From the NCBI GenBank assembly GCA_944989445.1, contig CALYLW010000016.1:1576005-1640004 (forward strand): a stretch of DNA of 64,000 bases. Reading direction: 5' to 3'. Each line of letters opens with the position of its first letter. Position 1 is the stretch's first letter. Of this stretch, positions 31,951 through 45,098 are shown piece by piece. Below the pieces are notes generated by a model. It was not told the DNA's origin. It saw only the letters and a program-made list of their open reading frames with translations, and ran no database searches. The position numbers were made by a program, and so were the translations under genes. Origin of the DNA: Ampullaceana balthica. Lineage: Eukaryota; Mollusca; Gastropoda; Lymnaeidae.

Positions 31951-34900
31951 TTAACTGTCATCCCCCGCCAGCTCCAAGACCGTCCCAGAGTAGGCCAGGT
32001 CCCAGTAATGCTCTACCCCTTGTTTCTTCAGCTGTTCCCGTGCAAAGGATTCTGTTGGGCAAGTTTTGAACTTCATTTCGTCAAAGGATCTCATCTTGAC
32101 CATTCCCTGCAGGATTATGTACACAAAAGTGGAGAGCCATTAAAATGTGATAGTGGTTTATAATCCCTGTCAATTCTATATTTTTAACAATTAAGTATCT
32201 ACTTTAAACTTAATTTTCATAGCATATTTCAAAGTTGGGTGAAATTCAGGGTAGAATTTAACTCTGCTGCAAATCATATGGTCTTAGCAGCTTATAGGGG
32301 GCACAGTGGCAGCGCGCTCGACTAGTGAACCAATGGTCACGGGTTCGAATCCATGTGAAGGCAGGGATTTGTTACCGTTGCCTAGGGCGTCCCTGAGTCC
32401 ACCCAGCTCTTAGTGGGTACCCGACATCAGTTGGGGTAGTAAAGGCGGCTGGGCATTGTGCTAGCCACACAATCCCCTCGTATGCCGTGGCTATTGAAAC
32501 TTGTAAACGCTGTTTCACTTGCCCCATAGGCCATTCATGGTCTGAGAGGGAACTTACTTAGCAGCTTATAAAGTCCAAACAATTTTAAAATTGTAACATT
32601 GATAAACAATTTATTGACATTCGGGGTGGGGTTCCCATGAACTGTTAAAGTAATGATAATTTTGAAAACAAAATTTCCAGCAACATGAAAAAATATAACA
32701 TTTTAAAAATTCAGATTAAAATTTCATAATATTCATCTCTAGAAAGAAGAGGGAAATGTGACTAACATGTTTAAGAGTCTTGTATGAATTAATCAGTAAA
32801 ATCTTATCTAGTTCTTGAACAACTCTTGCTGAAACTAAACTACTTACCTCCCATACAAGAACACACTTGTTGGTTTTATCTACATTGCTGTCATCATCAC
32901 TTTCCTCTGAAAACACAACACGAAAGACAAATAAAAATAACTATTACAAATATTAGATGGATAAGTGGGAACTGACATTCAATAATATCAGTATATCAGG
33001 CCTGCCAACCTGCCAAGAAAAAAAATCTGTAGAGGGGTCCACGCGCGGCGTTGCAGCACCCCACCCCACAGCGCTGGTTTAAGAACTACATACTAAATAA
33101 ATATAAAGTAATAAGTTAAATCCATTATCTTTTAATTTAAGTGTCTACAGAACACCACAGAATACTGGAAATGTTTACATTGCATTCAGATACACGAGAG
33201 AATAACCATGTTTTTCACATATGAACAGAGGCTACATAGAGTTCAGCTTTCCAGCATTTCCCTAGTGGCCCTTTTGAACTTGAACAGTTCTTTCGTCAAT
33301 TGAAGTTAGCTTTGCTTTTAGATAAATATTAGTTTTTAGTTAGAAACTTTAGAAAGAGTATCATTCATCTGAATTAACTGAATTAATGATTGCTCTTGTT
33401 TCATTGTAATTTTTCTGGAAACATTTCTTTGAATCTGGCATTAAAAAGATAGGTATTAGAAAAATCTTTATTTCTTCCAAAAAGTAGGATGGTAAATAAA
33501 ATTTTCCATCTCATATCTGAATTTCCTATTCCTTCAACAATAATAACAAAGTAATTGTTAACAGATGTAGATTCACTACTTTTACTTTACTAATCAGCAG
33601 TTGTAATTTTTGCATTAAACTATTTTTTATTGTTATTGAACCCACCACTTTCAAAAGATAATTAGGTCTGGCACAGATTGCAAATGTTTCGCCACGGCCA
33701 CAGGCGAGTGTTTTTCCAAATACTGATACTGTTTCGAAAACGAATGTCCCAATGACGTCTTTTCTTTATTATTTATTTGTTTAGTTAGACTAGTCTTAGT
33801 ACTAGTACAAACACTCTGAAGCTCAGTCACTGGAAAACAGTTTTTAGCAGCGTTCCTTACAAATGCATCCATTCTTTTTTAAAGTCACAGAACAGCTGAA
33901 ATTTATTTTTTTTTATTAGGCTGGTAAAAGGAATAATGTACGATCGGATGGCCAACGAAGAAATAGTTAGATATCGTGGTTCGCTTGGATAACGGAAGTA
34001 CAGGAAAAAACCTAGGAAGTGGCATTTTCATTTTCGAAATACATCACCGCCATTATTAGTATTAGCTTTTTCTTTTTATAATTTTTTCGCATTCGGATTT
34101 TTCATGGTGAATTTTTTTTTCGGAAATCGGGATATTAAGGGTCTTATCGGGATTTCGTAAGCATGGGTAAAAAATCCGTATAATTCCGAAAAAATCAGGA
34201 GGGTTGGCAGGCCTGGTATATAGTGTAAGAGCCAGCCATAAATTAACTCTACTTACTTGGTAGAATTTTTATACCCACCCAAGTTTTTTTTTCATTTACC
34301 TAATGTGAATTATTTGAGAAACCACCCCCTTCCCATTCTAGAGAAGTGACATCATTTATGGAAAATACCACATATCAACAGTAAAATATTTGAAATATAA
34401 AAATTAGCATAACCTTCCCATAATAAAAATCACATTACATAGTTGGAAATAATGATAACTACAAACATCCTTTAATAGCATTAACATTAAAAAATTTAAA
34501 TAGTAAAATTATGGATTATTCCTTTCAAATAGAAAAGTTACAGTTGTCCCACTTTAAATTCCCAAAACCAAGATGTAAAGCATAACAAAGGTAGACAATG
34601 CAATCAAGCTGATTAACAATCAAACATTTCTCTAAATGATAAATGTAGCTTGTAAGCATCATAATGTCATTATTATGTTTTTTTTGTTATTAGGAAATGT
34701 TTTAAATTGATTGCTTTAATAAATGTGTGTATATTACTATTTTTATGCTTATTGGGGTACTGCGCTATATAAATTCTCAAATTATCATTATTTTAAGGTT
34801 TTCTTTAAATTTTAATTAGTTATTTTCTATTCAACTTACCAACATCTTTCGTTCGCCTGTGAGACTCTGCCCACTTGATACGATTTAACATAAGTCGTCT

Positions 34901-37900
34901 AAATTTGCGCTGCTGTTTGGGGCCTAGAGAAATGTTTAATAGTATATTTAATTTGTTATCATGAGGCAGTAAGTTTCATCATTGTCTTCACTGTAATAAC
35001 ATCTGTTACTCACCCATCTTCCTCCCCCACCCCCCACAAAGTATATTATATATTATATTCTTATATTATCTATATAGACGCTCCTTCTATGTAGAAGATA
35101 GTTGCGTCCACAGACCATGACAGATGATCTGTTGGCAAGTGATGCGGCATTCACATACCACGGCTTTGTGGGTTCCACGCATTACCCAGCCGCCTAACTA
35201 CATGTAGTGTTAGGTACCCATTCGGAGCGGGGTGACTCAGGGACGCCCTAGGCCCCGGGATAAAACCCTTGCCTTCACACGGATTCGAACCCGTGACCAT
35301 CGGTACGACAGTCCAGTGCGCTGCCACTCTGTTGTTTATCAGAATAACTATAAAATCTAATGTGATTCTTGAAAGTATAATTAATTTTTATACATTGTAT
35401 TTGAATCTAGCCAACAATTTTAGTTAAACATGAGTGGGTGGGAAACATGTAGCACTTATGCCAATTTGGACACACATGACAAGTGTGTATGGCACATCAC
35501 TGACATAACACTATATAAGCCATTTCAGAATAGCCCTGTCACAGGTAGGCCTACTTGGCAAGAAGCAATAATTATATTCTTGAAATTGAATGTATTGACA
35601 CATAAATTAATAAAAGGTTTGATATAGGATAGAATAACCTGTTTGCATTATGTGTTGGCACTTACCCCCTTCAACTACCACCAGATTACAATCCTTATAG
35701 ATAACAGTGATGCCAGTCATGTACAGCTGATTTGCATTGGTTTCTACTTTAAATTTGATGGCTGGATCTGAGAGGTCTCGGACCCTATACAAGAAGCAAA
35801 AGAAAATTCAAAATAGTCGGTCTAGTCAAAGCAGGATATCACATGGCCTTGGAAAGAAATGCTTAAATTATCCTATACTGGAAATAAAACAAAAAAACAT
35901 AAAAACTGAAAAAGACTAATTAATTCAATGAAAATAAAAGATCTTATTGTTTATTTCTTTCCTCCCTTATATGACTATGAAAAGTCTTATGTTCTATGAT
36001 GTTAACGTCTCATTTCAGATATACCTCGAATAATTTTAAATTTAATCTTAAACTTTTAAATTACTAAAATATAACTAGTTGAACTATGTGTGCTTTGTTT
36101 TATTAGTTGTTGATGACAATGTAAAAATACAGCACTATAAAAATTAAACAACATTACTTTCAAACACAGTCTACCTGTAAACTGAAACATACACTCCCTG
36201 AGACGTGTCCTCTTTAATCTTGGAAATTTTCTTGTCCCTTCGCTGCTCTACTGTCAGTTTCCTGGCCGCGTTGGCCTCCTCGTGCTGCCTTTGACGCTTG
36301 GCCATCTGTGCTCGGACATGGGCCTCCACCTTTGTGGGGTCTTGGACAGCTTCTGTCCCCAGCACACGCATCAGGTTGGCCATCCTCACTGCACACATTG
36401 GAAGTTTTTATCAGAAAGGGTCATACATTTTCATGCCATGTCTCATAACGTATTCTGGTAGCCTTTAACTTACATAAAATAAATAGTTTTTAGGTTTTCT
36501 AAGGATTAACACATTTTTCTTATCATTGAGCCTAGCAGGAAAGGAGTTTTAAATTTTAAATTGTACAAATCATTCTTCCTTAAAAATGTTAATGCAAATA
36601 GAATTATTTTTTTTAAATGATAACATTAAGCATTACCCTTTGGTTCCAAGGGAGGCGCCAGACCTAAGCGGATTTTCTCTTGAATTTCTTTTTCTGCTTC
36701 TCTTCTGTTTTGTCTGCGTAGTTTTTTCCTCTCCTTCTTGGTGAGAAACACTGGTATAGAAACTTCTTCTTTATTTTCAACTGTTGAAAAAAGCAGTTTA
36801 TAAATCATGACATGAAGTTATGAATAAGTTGATGGAAGTTTAATGAACTTAAATGCATTAGAAACATTAAATGACAGAGATAGTACTAAACTATTAAATT
36901 TTTTTTTAAATTTTATGGGTGTAATGGTTTTAAAGTTACTTTCAAAAGGCATGTAATCACCTTAATTTTCTCACTATCTTTCCTTTTGATTAACTTCTAC
37001 TTTTTAAACTAAATAGAAAAATATAAAAGATTCTTCAAACATAAGTTAAAATCTATCTTTAAATAGTCTGTAGGGGGCCACTGGTGTACCTGGAGGTGCA
37101 ATCTGTGTTGGGTGCTCTACCAGGTTCGTGATACCATAAAAAGATTGTCTGTCTATATCACCGACGTTGGGAACCACCTCGTACCTGACAGGTAATAAAC
37201 ATAAAAACTGTACTTAAGAAATGAAGCAATTTAAGTCAATATATTTATATATTTTAAAATTTAGAAGAATGATACTTTCTTGAACATCTATCATTTACAT
37301 ATATTTTAACCGTTTGCCCCTTGGAGTCGCCGCGCGTCGCCGCTATCGGTAGACCCTTACAGTCGCCGAGAGTCGCCGATTTTGGGTTGTTATGTTGCAG
37401 AGCCGATCCAACTTTTTAAGTAGCTATTTTATACTATCTTTAACTTTCACATAGAAGAGCTATAAATTCACTTCCTTTTACTTTTTATTTGATTATTTTT
37501 GGACGAGTCTAGGTTTTTTGGTAAAATTTTGAAATTGGTGGTTTTTGTGCAAATTTTTTCCCAAATGGATGATATTCTGTGAATGTTTAGGGATGCTAAA
37601 AGGTGCAATTATTAGAGAAATAATTACGATTTATGGTGTAATTCTGGATTTATTGAAAGTGAAAGTTGTTTTATGTTCAAATTGACGTAGTTTGGCCTCA
37701 GTAACTGGGATATTGATACTGAAATATGATTAAAAGTCCGATGATGCTTTAGGCTTGACAGCATAGACAAATAGGTCCAGTGGCAAAAATACCACATATA
37801 TTTCTTGATTATGGATTTTATTGCAGATTGTGCACTAAACATGAATTAGAACCATTTGTAGGGCACATGAAGCTGTTTATGGATGTAATTTGTGCCAAGT

Positions 37901-40900
37901 TAGACTTTATAAAAAGAAAATATTTCTCACTATCCCATGCAGACTTTATGCCAACTTCTGTCACCAGCACTTCAGGTCACTTAAAATATTTTTTTTCATT
38001 TTTTAAAAAGGGTGTTTGCTAATAAATTTTCTGTCATCTGATACTTTGTCCATATTTCTTTTATTTAAAAAAAATTGACTTTTATTGCTTTAATATTTTT
38101 ATTTTTGTGAATTTTTAAAAAATGTATGTTTGCGAATATGACGGAGTTATGCACCTTTTGTCAAGGAAAGCCTGTGTGTGGCTTAGTATTTGCCTAAGGG
38201 CGAAAGGGTTAAAGAAATTTTTCGACACATTTGCTAGTTTAGAATTTTGGAAATTTCATAATTATTAAAATAAAACAGATGTAAATTAAAATAAATACTA
38301 GTTTTTTTATCTGCTGTAGGATTGAACCTAGAAACAATTGCACAAATTGGCATAAAATGAAGGTTAAGGAAAGCTTTTACTCATCAGTAAAAAAAAATTG
38401 CCCTTTTTAGCTGTAAAACAAAACAAATCTATACTATGACTTTAAGCAATTCCACATTTTGTCTATTAATCCCCTCCCCAAATCCCTTATAAGCCTCAAT
38501 ACATTCACATTGTTAATTAAGGATTGAACAACATCCATAACAAAATGACATGCAGACTAAAAAATCGAGTGACTTACGTGTTACTTCTAATGATGAAAGA
38601 GTCCCACCACTCAATGTCAGGTACTTCACCCTCTTTCTGTCAGACCAACATAGTTTTAATAGGACAAACAATTAGTTGCATGGCATCAAAATTAAACAAA
38701 TAAATGTTCTATAAAAGCTCTAAGAAAACACACAAAACTAGATCTACCAAGGAGCAGCACAAAGTCCTTACTAAAACATCAACAATAATTAAATAATCCA
38801 TTTCCTTTTTATTGTACTGAACCAGTATCATTCTCAATATTTAGTATTATACACACTACACACATTGAATAAATATAAACTTAAAAATATGTATAACAGT
38901 GAAATTTCATTTCTATTTAAGTTATTTTTTTTTAACAAGGTATGGATTTTAGGGAAAGGAGTCATTTTTTTTAGACATTTAATTTATTTTATTAATAATT
39001 TTAAGAAAATTAACTTTCTTTGAAAATATCATAAGTTGTTACTACTCTATTGAGTCTAACAAATATTTTTATATTTGATTGACTCACAATTTCTTTTTTG
39101 GGAGCAATTGTAGCAATCTTAGCAGCTGATGCTATGCCAGTCTTTTTGGCAGCTTGCGCAATCTCTGCCTGAAGTCTTTCTAACTGGGCCTGGAAACAAA
39201 AATGGTCTTATGAACGGATTGAAGTTTAACAGCAACCCCAGCCAACATAGTAAAAAAGTAAACAATACTAGGCAATTAATTATACACGGTACATTAATAC
39301 AGATGTTTAAGATATGTTTAAGTATCACTATTGTACTAATTTCAATGGTAGCCATTTTCTAATGATACAACTAATGATAACAAACTATTGACCGCCCCAA
39401 AGTCTGTCTAACTCTCCTACTATCCATGTCCATTTTGTTATCAGTCAATCTTAATACAAAGACTGGAAGCATTACACGCCTGCAGAATTTCCCTTACAAT
39501 TTTACATTACAAGCCTTGAGTCTAAATACTATATAAATAAAATATTTGTCCCAAATTTTGTAACAACTTCCAAACTACCTAACCAGCTGTAAATAAACAT
39601 AATCTAAATCAATGAGATCACTGCTGCTGGAGTAAAGTAAAACAGTTAATACGGCTTATTTTGAAAACTGGACAAGTTTTATGTTCCGGTTGCTCTACTT
39701 TTAAAAAGCTGTCTTCTTAAGAAAATGAATACAAGAATGCAATGAAAAATCATTTCTATTTATATGGATCAATAAAAATAAGTCTTGGTTCACAACTGTT
39801 TTTAATGCTTAACTATGATTACTGGGTGACTGCGCAGGTATGTCACAACTAACCAGATAATAAACCATTCAAACCTTGGGTATTCATTTTTGTTGTGCCA
39901 TTTTGGACTGTCTGTCTCATGGTGTTCACTCTAACGAGACTATTTTTATTCTGATAATAAACCTATCACCATGTCAACTCAAAGCTAACTTCCTGCACAG
40001 CAGTTAAACATGATCAATCATTATTCCAAACCACCCAGGCCATTACGACAAGAAGATTCATCAGTTCAGTTACTTACTTTGGCTCTCAGGCGTGAAGCTT
40101 GTTGTTCAAACTTGCCCTTCTCGTGGAATTTAAAACCTCTCTTTTGTCTTTGGACACCTTTTAAACTGAGGAATACACACACAAATGTGCATGACAAAAA
40201 AATAAGTAATCCTTAATTGTTAACAAAACTGTTCTCTTTAATGGACACAGAAAATTGCGAAAATATTTCAAATCATGACAGTTAACTCCAGTAAGGAACA
40301 GTAAGACATTTTTATCTATTTTGTTACATTTATGGAATTGTATAGATTTTATTTTTAAATTCCATCTAAAGCAACCTATGGAGTGAAATTTAACAGTTAA
40401 CAAAACAATTTCATTTTTCAACATTTCTCACAGTGATACTTACGAAAGTCTACCATCAAAAAATTTACTTTCACTAATTTCTTCAGGAGGTTTATCAATC
40501 AATCCTTTGAACTGTTCCCTTCTTTTGGCTCGGATATTAGCCTTTGAGTATAAAAAAAATATTTAATAAATTAAACTTGTGAAATTTAAGAACATCATAT
40601 AATTTAAGAAAATGCACTTAAGTCAATATAAATAAACACTTAGTACAAACCAACAAGAGGATTGACTTTGTTATAAAAACTTCCTCTTACAACTTTGATT
40701 TTAAGTAGCAATTAAATTTCCTAAGTTTTGATAATTGATGGACCTACTTTCAATGTTGGGGTATACAGGGCTAACTGCACGGCTTCTCCTGTCTTGGCAT
40801 CAATTGTTTTCCCTTCTTCATTCAAGATCAGAGGAGATGGCCTAAGGGATTAATGGCCAAAATAAAGGGTTTTCTCTTAGAACTAAGGACAACAGAAGGT

Positions 40901-43900
40901 TTAAATGACTAATTTAACATCATCGATATAATAAATATTAAGGTCTGATATTGATGATCTAGAATTTAAATGATTTGCTTTTTTATACATATAAATAAGA
41001 AATAGTTATCCCAACTACTAAAATTACTTCACAGAACATGCCTTCAAGTAATGGGCTTTATAAGAGTGAGCACTAATTCTGTGAATTTAATTTTATTGGA
41101 AATATTTAACACTTACCTATTGAATTATTATTTATAGTCGTTAAAAAAACATTTATTTTGAGACCATTGAAAATATGGAAAAATGAAAATTATATATCAG
41201 ACATTTTAGCCATCCTACAATTATAAACTAGAAACTGGTGCCTTCTAGACTAGCAGAATAAACAGCTTGTGCTAAGAAGGCTAAGATATTGTTTTAAAAA
41301 AATATAATGAAATGAGGATGAAAAATAATGATGCAAAAAAATATAATTTTTCAGGAAAATGTAAGCTGTTTGAACTTCTACACACATAACAGAACTGCCA
41401 ATAAGTGGCTTATTAGCACATGTACCCAGAAAATAATACAAAATTCCAAACATACAAAATCTCCCTATAGACATACACACCCTGCCATTGGAGGAAGATG
41501 TGTGGTTTGTTGTTGCTGTGCTGTGTTAGAGCCCTGCAGGCTTGAGATAAGTGGAGGTGGCAAAACACCAGCCATTCCACTCAGTCGAGACTGAATTTGT
41601 GCCTGCAGTTCTACAGCTCGCTTCGCCTTGTTCATAGCTGCATCTGTTGTTACGGAGACTGGAGCTCTCTTTGTTAGAGAAAAAATTAAATCATGATGTA
41701 GCTTCTTTGTGTCATAAAGAAGCATTATTAGAGTGTGAATACAATAAAAAAATTTAAAAATTAAAAACACAACTTATGTACACTTGAAACTTACAAATAA
41801 GTTTTAAAAAATGATATTATATGTACTGTTAAGAATTCACAACAGGTTAGTTTCAGCCTGCCATTTTTTGTTTATTTTAAAATCCTTTATATTAACTCGT
41901 GGTTTCTGTTTGTTTGGTTGATTGTTTGCTTGCTTGCTTGTCGACAAAACTTTGGATCGATTTTTAACCCACTTTCCTGTAAGCTAGTGAGCTGAAATTT
42001 TACAGGCAGTTTCGTACCGATGATAAAAACGATGTATCAATATTTCAGTTCTATCGCATGTACTGTAATTGAATTATTGAATTTTTAGATTATTTTATTT
42101 ATCTCTAGGCATCATGTTATTTTTTGAGATAGTGTCGCGGTGCGTATTATAATGAACATTCTTTTAGTTACGTCTCGTAAAACTTGGTTTTTTACGGGTC
42201 TTTTAAATTTAATACTTGCGACTATTTTTTAAAGTTAAAGTGAAGACAAATTTAGTTATTTTACTTTGAAAGTTAGTTTATGCATTATAAGAACCAGCAA
42301 CTGGTCATCATGATTTTACATCATGTATAATTTTTGTTTCCCTTAAAGAAAACAATTAAATGGGTGCTGGGTGGCAGGGCAGTTTGAACTTTGTCTACAT
42401 CAAGTACAGCATAAATAATCATCAGCCTGAAAGGGGGATAGGACTCATTAACTTTACATGGCAACTCATTTAAGGGAAGGTAATTTTTTGCACCCAGATG
42501 GGGTCCGATAGCCAGTTTGAAATTGATACAATAAAAATCCTGTGGTGTTAAAGATGTAAGACTGTATCATCCGCTCATGTTCCCTAGGGCTCACCGGTTG
42601 GGTGGATAAAGTTAAATTGCTGTATTGGGACCAGTTCTACTAAAGAAAATATCAGACTTGTGATATTTCCCCCCCATAAACTCTGCATGATCAACACATT
42701 TCAGACAGATGCCAGAAAAGTAAATTAACGGGAAAGACAAGATCAGTACATACGTGTATTGTGGCAGAGGCAGGAATGGGCATGGTGGCCTGCAGTTGGG
42801 CTTTTCTTTCTTGAATCATCTTTTGGGCATTGGCCATCATCTCTTTTATCTGTATAGACATTTTGAAATGATTTACATCGAAATTCACCTTTACGGGTGC
42901 TGTTTTTTTTTGTTTTTTTTTACTTAAGGACAAAAAATATCTAAAACAATTTTCCTCATTGATATCAGAACCAAAAAAGCGTTAAAATATAATTTATATG
43001 CATATCATAAGCAGTAAGATATTTTAACAAGAAAATAAATGTTATGCTCCATTTCAAAGAAAAGTCAAAACATACTATCATAAAATCAATAATAAATCCA
43101 TTTTTCCTTGAAGTTTACATTTTTTTTAAATGTTTAAGAAGTATTCTTTTAAAACGACTGGATTCGAAAACAATTTATAAACAAGTACAATAATCTTTAA
43201 GTATTCGTATCCTTTTCTACCAATTTAATGTCAAGAAACTATATTAAAGTTGGTATAGAATAATGAACTCTTAAATATAACTACTGCTAGATATATATAA
43301 TGCATCATTAAAAGTTTTAGTTTTCTGTATCAATTTTAATAGTGCTGAATTAAAATAAGTGGTCATGCTTAACGTCAACTCACTTTATCTGCTGTCAGCA
43401 TAGATCCTGGGGGGGTTTAGATTGGGCAATGTGTTTTTTAGGTTTGGGAGCTGGCTGAGACATGGCTGCCATCTCATCAAATTCTATTTGGTCATCAATG
43501 TACTTCTTTCTTTTCAAATTTTCATCTCCATCATCCTAAAAAATTACTGACTGATTATCATGTGTAGAACAATTTCACACACTGTGTAGTGAGAATTTTG
43601 AATATGAGAAGTAAAATTTTATTTTAAATTAATTACCAGAACATTAGTTTTTCAGAAAAATGACAATTTCCAATATTACACATGAAAATAATTACCAGGT
43701 AAAAACTCAACAGTCAATTGAAGTGTGCATAAAATTTAACTAAAAAGTTCTTCCCTATTTTAGTCAGACTTAATTTTTAAGCCGAAAATAGGCTAGCCTT
43801 AAAACTGTTAATGTAAATATTTACCCCAAATAAAAATGTTTTTTTTTAATTTTAAAGACGATTATGATTTTGCTAAAACTTTTCTTCTTAGGATCCAGAT

Positions 43901-45071
43901 TTTTTTTCTTCATATCTTTAAAATTTTATTTATGAATTATTTAGCAGCTTAGGTAAAAGATATATGATTACTTCTTAGTTAAGTACAAGTATTGGAATCG
44001 GAGTATTTATACACCTATGCATGAGAAAGCTAAAAAATATTGCTAGTGATCGTAAAAAAAAGTAAAAAGGAAGATAAACCTACTCTGCGTCGCTTCTTGA
44101 CACTTCTTAGACTGTTTCTGAAATCTTCATAAAGATGATGGACACGCTCTGCTAGGGTTGAAGCTTGTGACCTATCCAGTATACGAGAAAGTTGCTCTAT
44201 GAAGAAAAAAAGTTCTTGAAATTTTAGACAGATCAGAGTAAAGTTTGTAAAATATTTTTACAAAAGAAATAAAACATAAATAAAACTAAAATGGTCTTGA
44301 TCAATAGACAAAAATGAGCCTGATAATAGGTTGTTATCAGTTAATTGATCCTAAAATCAGGATATGTCCTGTTTCATCTGGACCACTTAACCATAATTTT
44401 GTTACATAATCTTGTGGGATGGTTTACGAGTCTAATTTTTTAATGGTTAACCGGTCCTGCAAAACAAGCAGTGTTAAAATTTAAAGATATTTTCTTTTAA
44501 ATTAAATTTCAGTTTAAATATAAGTCTGGCAAGTAACAATTGATACATAACATACCATTTAGATATGCATTTTACAAAATTCAATAAACATCATTAAATT
44601 ACTATTTACTCCTTTGTTGGGCTGACGACATTTCTATTTTTTTAAATATTTTTTTTTAATTTGCTAGTTGATGGGCATTATGCAAGAGAGCTCAGCTGAG
44701 GCTGAACACCAGCAGCTGTGAGATAAAAGTCCTCTGATTTCATAATCGGTGGCACAAGCCTCATGTGTTACTAATTACTGTTTTCTTGTTGATTATCAGA
44801 ACTGAATGAAAAAACTGATAACAAAAGGTTAACCGGTCTTTCTTGGAACAGTTATACAGTCCTCAAAAATGAGGAGTGGTAACAACCTTACCTGATAATA
44901 AATAAGATTTATGTTCTTTTTCTTACCAACTGTCTTGTTCATATCATAGCCTGTGCTGAGACAGTTCAGGGCAGCAGCAACCACAGTAGGCTCGCTAAAA
45001 CCAAGTATCTGTTTGACTGTATCACTCAGCAATGGCTTTAAATCATCCAAGTCCCTATGTGAAAGCGCCAT
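31951..45071 (-). CDS. PRPF3: U4/U6 small nuclear ribonucleoprotein Prp3
   Basis: Seventeen coding exons on the minus strand: 44927-45071, 44084-44196, 43384-43535, 42754-42849, 41481-41668, 40748-40841, 40444-40541, 40078-40165, 39088-39189, 38578-38636, 37090-37184, 36637-36780, 36175-36388, 35666-35784, 34840-34923, 32848-32906, 31951-32106. All borders are GT-AG and the phases agree. The product is ~668 residues, close to human PRPF3 (683). The N-terminal PWI-type region starts [15 protein letters not shown] and includes GFSEPTVV; the central PRP3 domain has [15 protein letters not shown] and [12 protein letters not shown]; the C-terminal domain (DUF1115) has [35 protein letters not shown] and EHYWDLA. 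Prp3 binds U4/U6 snRNA and is needed for U4/U6.U5 tri-snRNP assembly in the nucleus. One base is missing in exon 3 (see that entry). Confidence in identity is very high. Confidence 0.97.
32297..32556 (+). mobile_element. tRNA-headed SINE, full-length copy with 14-bp TSD
   Basis: Perfect duplication CTTAGCAGCTTATA at 32283-32296 and 32557-32570. The head has A-box-like GTGGCAGCGCGCTCGAC and B box GGGTTCGAATCC, so it is derived from a tRNA gene (Pol III promoter). The body carries GCCTAGGGCGTCCCTGAGTC and GGCGGCTGGGCA. It lies in PRPF3 intron 16, antisense to the gene. Confidence 0.9.
32997..34215. mobile_element. 1.2-kb TIR DNA element in PRPF3 intron 15
   Basis: Begins CAGGCCTGCCAACCTGCC and ends AGGAGGGTTGGCAGGCCTG, clear inverted termini. 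GTATAT is repeated directly outside both ends (32991-32996, 34216-34221). The interior holds a 74-codon minus frame (33651-33872) that is not recognised. No transposase catalytic motif is seen, so it is probably nonautonomous. Superfamily unsure. Confidence 0.7.
34745..34795 (+). repeat. possible SINE/LINE 3' tail
   Basis: GGGGTACTGCGCTATATAAA followed by TTCTCAAATTATCATTATT resembles the GCGCTATATAAAT-(ATT)n tail shared by many LINE/SINE families. No body is recognised upstream. Confidence 0.3.
35076..35332 (-). mobile_element. tRNA-headed SINE, minus-strand copy
   Basis: Same family as 32297-32556. The minus strand shows the B box GGGTTCGAATCCGTGTGAAG and GGGCGTCCCTGAGTC, and the 3' part GATCATCTGTCATGGTCTGTG with GGAGCGTCTATATAGAT. 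It lies in PRPF3 intron 14 in the same sense as the gene. No certain target duplication was found. Confidence 0.85.
37310..38208. mobile_element. piggyBac-like nonautonomous element in PRPF3 intron 10
   Basis: 899 bp bounded by TTAA on both sides (37306-37309, 38209-38212). Ends are CCGTTTGCCCCTTGGAG and GCCTAAGGGCGAAAGGG, inverted with several mismatches. TTAA target sites and CCC...GGG termini are hallmarks of piggyBac. The left subterminal region repeats GTCGCCG four times. No DDE transposase is encoded. Confidence 0.75.
41878..42200 (+). repeat. dispersed repeat, copy 2 (PRPF3 intron 4)
   Basis: Near copy of 9086-9560: TATTAACTCGTGGTTTCTG, ACTTTGGATCGATTTTTAAC, CAGTTTCGTACCGATGATAA and AGTGTCGCGGTGCGTATTAT occur in the same order. 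Confidence 0.7.
43384..43535 (-). CDS. PRPF3: PRPF3 exon 3 with one-base frameshift
   Basis: Neighbouring exons require a phase-0 exon of 153 bp, but this one is 152. The 5' part reads [19 protein letters not shown] and on to [12 protein letters not shown]. The frame is then lost at a run of seven G on the plus strand (43409-43415) and regained as GSMLTADK before a clean GTGAGT donor. Read literally, TGA follows four codons after the run. The intact downstream frame suggests a homopolymer miscount in the assembly rather than a dead gene. Confidence 0.85.
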
Positions 45072-45098
45072 CTTTTTTTGCTCTTGTTTATAACCAAT
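45072..45098 (-). other. PRPF3: 5' UTR segment joined to PRPF3 exon 1
   Basis: The minus strand shows an acceptor (TTCATCTCCAG) 27 bp before the start codon, so the start codon probably sits in the second transcribed exon and the promoter lies further upstream. From 45099 to about 46.25 kb no coding sequence is seen. Confidence 0.5.

Noticed and set aside
32297..32370. Possible tRNA gene (A box and GGGTTCGAATCC)
   Set aside because: The sequence does not close into a cloverleaf, continues into a 260-bp body shared with two other loci, and is bounded by a 14-bp target duplication: it is a SINE head.
37780..38022. 80-codon frame in the piggyBac-like element as transposase
   Set aside because: No DDE or zinc-ribbon motifs; composition is non-coding.
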